DNA of 27,562 nucleotides from Bacteroidota bacterium. GTDB taxonomy: Bacteria > Bacteroidota > Bacteroidia > Flavobacteriales > Weeksellaceae. The notes below the pieces were generated by a model. The model was not told the origin of the DNA and did no database searches. It worked only from the letters and a program-made list of their open reading frames with translations. Made by a program: the position numbers and the translations under genes. Each line of letters starts with the position of its first letter. Within the stretch, counting starts at the first letter, position 1. The DNA lies in assembly GCA_023422635.1 (NCBI GenBank), contig JAFAGO010000055.1:1-27562 (forward strand), written 5' to 3'. Positions 21,823 to 27,562 of this stretch are shown piece by piece.

Positions 21823-24800
21823 ATGAAGAAACTATACTCCCTATTTTATCTAACAATTTCCATATTAGGAGCTTCTCAAACCATTCTTAACCAGTCAGAA
21901 TCGACTTCCAGAACGGTCCAAGATCCCAATGTGGTAGTATTGGCTCAAGGCTTTCATGCGACATCATCGGTCAGCAATCCTTTCGTAGCTAAGATTGGTG
22001 AGTCAACAGAAACCTCAGGTAACCCTACCAATTCTAATGCTGGAAGTAACAATCCTTCAGGTACAACTGCACCACAAGGAATAAACTTTCACGATACTCA
22101 AGGTACTATTGATGTCAATGGAGGAGGACAACTTCAATTTACTTTACCCATTGCATTACCACCAGGAGTAAAAAGCGTAGCTCCACAGATTAATTTAACA
22201 TATACCAGCGGAAGCGGAAACGGTATTGCAGGATACGGTTGGAATCTTTCCGGAATCACAGCCATTTCAAGAATGGGGAGAACCATTGAAAAAGACGGGG
22301 AAGTGAAGGGAATACAGCTCGATTATTCTGATTATTATAGTTTCAATGGACAACGCTTAATTTTAAAATCTGGAGAATATGGAAAAGATGGAGCGACATA
22401 TGTGACCGAAAAGTTCTCGAATGTAAAAATAGTAAGTAAAGGTTCCATTGCTGGAAGGCCTTATCAGGGACCGGCATTTTGGGAGGTAACATTTGAAGAT
22501 GGATCACAAGCATGGTATGGAGCATTGTCTTCTAGTGAGAGCACAGCCAGAACTCCTATAGAGTATAATATAGTAAAATGGAAAGATGCACAGGGAAATT
22601 ATATTACATATAATTATACACTTTCAGACAATGTTGCTACTATCGCCTCTATTCAGTGGGGAGGAAATGAAATATTGGGAAAACCTCATTTTAATGAAAT
22701 ATTGTTTACCTATGAAATTCGCGAATTAAAAGAAACGTCATTTTTAAAAGGAATTAAATTTATACAGGATCAACTACTTAGTAAGATTACTGTAAAGACC
22801 AACGAATCACAATTTAAGAAATACAAAGTAAATTACGGTTTTAGCGGAACCAATAAATACCAGTTTGTACAGAATATACAAGAATTCAACTCTGTAGGCG
22901 AACCTGCTAATCCTGTTCATTTTACGCATGAGAATCCAGAAACTAATTCATGGAAAGAGAGTCGAATTAAGGATAGTAATAATGATAACTTAGGAATTAA
23001 CGGTGATTTTGATGGCAACGGGAAAGTGGATTTGATAAAAGCTGAGGGTACCAATTTATATATTTATAAAAATGTTTTCGATAGTTCAAATCCGAGTAAA
23101 ATATATATAGGAAACCTTCCATATTTAGCTTCTACTGGATTTAAAAATGCAACATCTTTTACGATAAAAAATGATTTAAACAAATTATTGAATAGGCAGG
23201 GGTTTGTAACTTTAGAAAGACTTAAAGGTACTCCATCTGAGGCGTACAGTAAACAAAATATTATAGTAAGAGGTTACTCTATTAATAATACCAACCAAAT
23301 TGTACTCGAATTTGAAAAAATTATTCTAGGAGAAAAATACGATCAAAGTGGTACTTTTGGCAGTAATCCGCCGCCGCCGCAACCCATACCTCCGTCAGGA
23401 TGGTCAAATGTTGTTATTAATGCGAGTACAAGCATTCGTGAAAGTAGGGAGTTTGATTTTGATAATAATAGCCTTTCAGAATTGGTAATCAAAGTTCAGG
23501 ATTTCATTGTTGAAGAAACGTATACATATTATCCGTTTCAAATGCCTGAGCATCAAATGACAACTTCTACTTCTTACCGATACATAATAGTTCCTTTATA
23601 CGAGGATAACTTTAATCAGAATATTAGTCAAATCTCTCAAGGCTCAAAAGATTTGTTTAAGGATGTTATTTATGGAGATTTTACGGGGGATGGAAAAATT
23701 TCATATTACTCTGGTGGAAATTTTTTCGGTGTATTCGAAAGAGGCCATAATGGTTTTTATGTATCCCAAAAAAGTGTAGTAGGAGGTAACTTTGAAGGTG
23801 TATTAGACAGAGCAATTGCTGGGGATTTTAATGGAGATGGAAAGACAGATTTGATGATACCCGTTGCAGACAAATCTTCTAATTGGAATCTTTATCTTTC
23901 TAAAGGAAACTATGCATTTGAAAAACAATTAAAATCAAACCTGGCCTATTTTGAAAAAGAACCTGCTATAAGTGATGAAGGGCAACACAATGGGTTTCCT
24001 GAATCAGGATGCCAATATCATACAACCACGTATTATACTTATGCAGCCGATGATTTAGACAAAGATGGGCGGTCAGAGTTTTTAGCTACAAAAGTTGTCC
24101 TTAGAAATCATCAGTGGAATAACCACTTTGATCAAGAAAATACAAATTTGTATGCGGATATTTTTACAACGTCCAACAGCAATAGTTATGAAACTGTTTT
24201 TACAAAACATGGTCCTACAAAACAGTTTTATTTTGCTAATGTCGTTGTTCCTTTTTCTGTTACTTCAATGTACAAGAACGGGCAAAAAGCCATACTTTTA
24301 GGGAAACCAGATAATTGTGGTAAAGCAGATTGCGAGACTTTTATATTTCTGGAAGGCAATACATTAAAAGATGTATCCCAATCTTCTAGAATAAAAAGCA
24401 TTTCTCAGGGCGGTATTATTACTCAGATTGAGTATAAAGAATTGGATCCGGTTGTTAATCCGAATTTATATTCTGGAGCAAACAATTTCGAATTTCCTTT
24501 TGTGGAATTGGACAAAGTTTCGCAATCTTATGTTGTATCACAACTTCGGCAAGAAATACCTCTTAATCAGTCTACAACCAGAACACGTAAACAAGATTTT
24601 CGTTATCGTGGATTTGTATCTCATTTGCAAGGTCGAGGAATGGTTGGATTCCGTCAGACAGCGCGTTCTTCTTGGTACACCGATGATTTAGTAAATACCA
24701 AAATATGGAGTGGAGCAGAAATCGATCCTCTTAATGATGGTGTTCCAATTAAAGAATGGAGCATTAAAACCAACACAGAATCGCAAATATTCCCTACTGA

Positions 24801-27562
24801 TATATCGGAGAATAACACACAATTATTATCTTTCAATTCTACAGAATATCGATTTGACAAATTGCTTAACGGCAATGTTGTTAACATCAATACTGTACCT
24901 CAATCAGACAGGGCAAAAGTTGTAAGCGCCACTGTACCTATAAAATCGATTTTCAAAGATTTTATGAAAGATGTTCGCTCCGAGAGTACAATACAATACG
25001 ATGGAACGTATTATTTACCAACTTCAACAAGTGCCACTATTAACAATGGATTTGCTGTCACAACGACTAATCTATCCTATTTACATAATCCCACAGGTAT
25101 TGGAAAGGACTACTACATCGGAAGACCTCAGTCAAAAAATGAACAGATGCAGGTCTATGGAGATGCCAAAGGTGCTAAGGAAGATTATGAATACGAAAAT
25201 AATTTATTAAAAACAAAAACATCCTGGAACCGAAACAATTCCGGAGCATTTGTAGAGACCTATCAATACGATGGTTTTGGAAATGTGATACAGAAAAAGA
25301 CGCAAAGGGAACAAGGCTTAATTTCAACAAGAGATGAGATTGTTGAAAAAGCGGAATACGAATCAAAAGGACGATTCGTGATCAAGAAAACAGATAACTT
25401 GAACCTTGATACTTTCATTACCTATAACGCCTGGGGACAAATTCTTACCCAAACCGATCCACTAGGGAATATCTTAACCAACACATATGACTCTTGGGGA
25501 AAATTGCTGACGTCCAAAACCAATCTTGGCGGGACAACAACATCCACATACGCAAGAGAAGGCAATGGTGATATTGTTGTAACCGAGTTCAGCCCTGACG
25601 GAAACCAGACGATTAAATACACCAACAAGATTGGTCAGAATTACAAGAACTCAACGAAAAAATTTGAGCAAGGGCAATTTGTATCTACAACGACTTCTTT
25701 TGATGCTTTAGGAAGGAAAATTGCGAATTCCGAACCGTATTCTGGAAGCTCTCCAACGCAGTGGAACACTATTGAGTACGATGACTATTCCCGTCCTGTA
25801 AAGGCAACTTCTTTTACAGGTAAAATAGTACAAAGCACTTATAATGGAAGAACAGCGACCGTTACAGAAACCAATGCTAACAATCGCTTCAAAAAACAAA
25901 CCGCTGATCCTCTTGGAAATATTATTTCATCCGAAGACTTAGGAGGTATTATCAACTTTACATACAATGCAGCTGGAGAAAACACACAAGCTAATTACGA
26001 AGGGAACATTGTAAAAACTTCGTACGATGCTTGGGGTAATAAAGTTCGTTTTGAAGATCCCTCCAATGGAGTTTATGAGTATGAGTATAATGGTTTTATG
26101 GGATCAATCTCAAAAACGAAAAGCCCAAAAGGAGATAAAAAATACGAATATAATAGCAAAGGACAACTCACCAAACAAACTGAAAAATCAAAAAATGCAG
26201 GTGAAACGGACAAATCTATCAATTTTGCGTACAATAGTAAAGGTTTAGTTACTGGAAAATCAGGAACATCATTAGGGAAATCATACAGTAGTGGGGTTAC
26301 CTATGATAGTTTTGGTCGAGCGTTAAGCTCCTATGAGGATAGCAACGGAAAATATTTTATCCAGAAAGGAATTACGTACGATGATAAAATGAGAGTGACC
26401 TCCTACGAGAAGCAATTGTATTCTTCTGGGATGTTGACTAAAGTGAGTATTGAAAATGTGTACAGTGCATGGAGTGGAGAATTATATCAAGTAAAGGAAA
26501 AAGGTACAGGCAAAATATTATGGGAGCTGCAGCAAGTTAATGAGAAAGGTCAGGTTACATTAGCAAAATTAGGAGCTGTTACCATAAATAATTCATATGA
26601 CACCAACGGTTTTTTACAGAATGTTAATCATACTTCTGCTAACTCTGGAAACACCATTCTTCAGATCGGATATTCATTTAACGCAATTAAAAATGAACTC
26701 AATAGTCGAACTACAGGTGGAGACTTTAACATTCTTGAGAGCTTCCAGTACGATGACAATAACCGATTGTTTAATTGGACAGATCCTGTAAGCGGAACAT
26801 TTGTACACAATCAAAAACGTAATGTATACGACAACAAAGGTAGAATTACTCAGAATGATCAGGTAGGTACCATTAAGTTTGAAAATGCTCAGAAGAAGTA
26901 TCAGGCAACAGGAATGACACTTAATGCTGCTGGGACCAACAACTATAATAATGATCTCATCCAGAGTGTTCTCTATAACGAGAACAACGACCCGATCTAT
27001 ATTGATGGTGAAGTAGGCGATGTTGCGTTTCAATATGGACTCACCAATATGCGACAGCGTGCAACCTATGGAGGTAATTTTGCAGAAGATGGTGAGGGCA
27101 AGTTTACAAAATATTACAGCGAGGACGGAAGCTATGAGGTTATCAGAAATAACCAGACTGGACAGGAAAAGCACCTGATCTACATCGGCGGTACTCCGTA
27201 TGAAAGTAACATTGTCTATCTGAAGGACTTTGCGACAAGCACACCAAAATTTGTGTATTTGCACAAAGACTATTTAGGTTCTGTACTCGCAATTACAGAC
27301 GAAGCAGGAACCAAATTAGAGCAACGGCACTTTGACGCATGGGGTAATCTTACCCATTTGAAGATTGGGAATAATGGCATCATCACCGACAAAACCCAAA
27401 TCAGAAACTATCTTGCAAGTGGAAATCTTGTAGTCGACAGAGGCTATACCTCTCATGAGCATTTTGCCGAAATTGGAATCATCCACATGAACGGAAGATT
27501 GTACGATCCTCTGTTGAGAAGATTTTTAAATGCCGATGAGCATATCCAAGATGCATTTAATA
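21823..27562 (+). CDS. Giant SpvB/TcdB-N and RHS-repeat protein, C-terminus beyond the window
   Basis: Open without stop for 1,913 codons; I checked the frame line by line. MKKLYSLFYLTISILGASQ is a Sec signal. An SpvB-type domain follows (about 90-300, with PQINLTYTSGSGNGIAGYGW and LSGITAISRMGR). Integrin-like GDFDGNGKVD loops occur near 393, 617, 665 and 741, and a Pro-rich hinge near 515. RGFVSHLQGRGMVGFRQT (about 929) marks the TcdB middle/N-type region. YD repeats run from about 1146 (YDGFGNVIQK, YDSWGKLL, YDAWGNK). The RHS-associated core appears at DYLGSVLAITDEAG and then NGRLYDPLLRRFLNAD (near 1,900). In this class the shell encloses a variable C-terminal toxin that follows the core, here cut off. 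Third gene of its operon. Antibacterial or anti-host use is not decidable. Confidence 0.92.
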   Translation, partial: MKKLYSLFYLTISILGASQTILNQSESTSRTVQDPNVVVLAQGFHATSSVSNPFVAKIGESTETSGNPTNSNAGSNNPSGTTAPQGINFHDTQGTIDVNGGGQLQFTLPIALPPGVKSVAPQINLTYTSGSGNGIAGYGWNLSGITAISRMGRTIEKDGEVKGIQLDYSDYYSFNGQRLILKSGEYGKDGATYVTEKFSNVKIVSKGSIAGRPYQGPAFWEVTFEDGSQAWYGALSSSESTARTPIEYNIVKWKDAQGNYITYNYTLSDNVATIASIQWGGNEILGKPHFNEILFTYEIRELKETSFLKGIKFIQDQLLSKITVKTNESQFKKYKVNYGFSGTNKYQFVQNIQEFNSVGEPANPVHFTHENPETNSWKESRIKDSNNDNLGINGDFDGNGKVDLIKAEGTNLYIYKNVFDSSNPSKIYIGNLPYLASTGFKNATSFTIKNDLNKLLNRQGFVTLERLKGTPSEAYSKQNIIVRGYSINNTNQIVLEFEKIILGEKYDQSGTFGSNPPPPQPIPPSGWSNVVINASTSIRESREFDFDNNSLSELVIKVQDFIVEETYTYYPFQMPEHQMTTSTSYRYIIVPLYEDNFNQNISQISQGSKDLFKDVIYGDFTGDGKISYYSGGNFFGVFERGHNGFYVSQKSVVGGNFEGVLDRAIAGDFNGDGKTDLMIPVADKSSNWNLYLSKGNYAFEKQLKSNLAYFEKEPAISDEGQHNGFPESGCQYHTTTYYTYAADDLDKDGRSEFLATKVVLRNHQWNNHFDQENTNLYADIFTTSNSNSYETVFTKHGPTKQFYFANVVVPFSVTSMYKNGQKAILLGKPDNCGKADCETFIFLEGNTLKDVSQSSRIKSISQGGIITQIEYKELDPVVNPNLYSGANNFEFPFVELDKVSQSYVVSQLRQEIPLNQSTTRTRKQDFRYRGFVSHLQGRGMVGFRQTARSSWYTDDLVNTKIWSGAEIDPLNDGVPIKEWSIKTNTESQIFPTDISENNTQLLSFNSTEYRFDKLLNGNVVNINTVPQSDRAKVVSATVPIKSIFKDFMKDVRSESTIQYDGTYYLPTSTSATINNGFAVTTTNLSYLHNPTGIGKDYYIGRPQSKNEQMQVYGDAKGAKEDYEYENNLLKTKTSWNRNNSGAFVETYQYDGFGNVIQKKTQREQGLISTRDEIVEKAEYESKGRFVIKKTDNLNLDTFITYNAWGQILTQTDPLGNILTNTYDSWGKLLTSKTNLGGTTTSTYAREGNGDIVVTEFSPDGNQTIKYTNKIGQNYKNSTKKFEQGQFVSTTTSFDALGRKIANSEPYSGSSPTQWNTIEYDDYSRPVKATSFTGKIVQSTYNGRTATVTETNANNRFKKQTADPLGNIISSEDLGGIINFTYNAAGENTQANYEGNIVKTSYDAWGNKVRFEDPSNGVYEYEYNGFMGSISKTKSPKGDKKYEYNSKGQLTKQTEKSKNAGETDKSINFAYNSKGLVTGKSGTSLGKSYSSGVTYDSFGRALSSYEDSNGKYFIQKGITYDDKMRVTSYEKQLYSSGMLTKVSIENVYSAWSGELYQVKEKGTGKILWELQQVNEKGQVTLAKLGAVTINNSYDTNGFLQNVNHTSANSGNTILQIGYSFNAIKNELNSRTTGGDFNILESFQYDDNNRLFNWTDPVSGTFVHNQKRNVYDNKGRITQNDQVGTIKFENAQKKYQATGMTLNAAGTNNYNNDLIQSVLYNENNDPIYIDGEVGDVAFQYGLTNMRQRATYGGNFAEDGEGKFTKYYSEDGSYEVIRNNQTGQEKHLIYIGGTPYESNIVYLKDFATSTPKFVYLHKDYLGSVLAITDEAGTKLEQRHFDAWGNLTHLKIGNNGIITDKTQIRNYLASGNLVVDRGYTSHEHFAEIGIIHMNGRLYDPLLRRFLNADEHIQDAFN

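Noticed and set aside
26674..27264. 196-codon minus-strand frame opposite the RHS gene
   Set aside because: It is the shadow of the RHS reading frame, which is open throughout and shows clear YD and core motifs.
1..27562. CRISPR array
   Set aside because: No regularly spaced direct repeats with unique spacers and no cas genes were seen; the repeats present are short recombinase, operator or transposon-end sequences.

Overview
The window looks like a low-GC Flavobacteriia genome, most likely the Chryseobacterium/Elizabethkingia branch of Weeksellaceae. The evidence is the AT-rich DNA, C-terminal type IX secretion (T9SS) sorting domains, Bacteroidota promoter boxes (TAnnTTTG) in place of Shine-Dalgarno sites, and an SpvB/RHS protein with a Sec signal. 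The genus is inference. It reads as a block of ordinary chromosome (about 7.6-15.97 kb) between two mobile or accessory regions.

Left accessory region (1-7.57 kb, all genes on the minus strand). From the integrase end leftwards it holds: a tyrosine recombinase; a two-gene HTH/nucleotidyltransferase module resembling AbiE toxin-antitoxin systems, with two matching palindromes at its 5' side; a membrane protein whose last 47 or so residues are the tail of an ArsR repressor; an arsenic operon (DUF6428-like protein, thioredoxin-type arsenate reductase, Acr3 arsenite pump); a short degenerate stretch; and a small exported protein followed by the start of a CzcA/CusA metal efflux pump. The arsR gene upstream of the ars genes survives only as this fused tail. 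Next to the integrase, at 7.55-7.62 kb, are an orphan plus-strand terminator and a short tRNA-3'-end-like sequence, a plausible attachment site.

Chromosomal block (7.6-15.97 kb). It contains an exported alpha/beta hydrolase, a GT2 glycosyltransferase, PrmA, a seven-repeat FG-GAP protein with a T9SS tail, a GT-B glycosyltransferase, a small exported protein and an AraC-type regulator. Terminators and TAnnTTTG promoters are clear here and decide several starts (PrmA, the GT-B enzyme).

Right accessory region (from 16.0 kb to the end and beyond). It begins exactly in the anticodon loop of a broken tRNA-Arg(UCU): only the 3' half is present. Behind it lie two small proteins under a roughly 230-nt leader that can fold into seven helices including two pseudoknot-type pairings; an IS1595-family insertion sequence; a serine recombinase with repeated sites upstream; a 162-bp MITE-like element with 25-bp inverted repeats and a 10-bp target duplication; and a three-gene operon made of a tail-fibre-like exported protein, a small T9SS-sorted protein and a giant SpvB/RHS protein. 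The RHS gene is open for 1,913 codons and runs off the window just after its core motif, so the variable C-terminal toxin and any immunity gene are not visible.

The most notable items are the structured RNA leader at 17.5-17.73 kb, the split tRNA-Arg marking an island boundary, the ArsR-tail fusion, the paired operators of the AbiE-like module, and the MITE.
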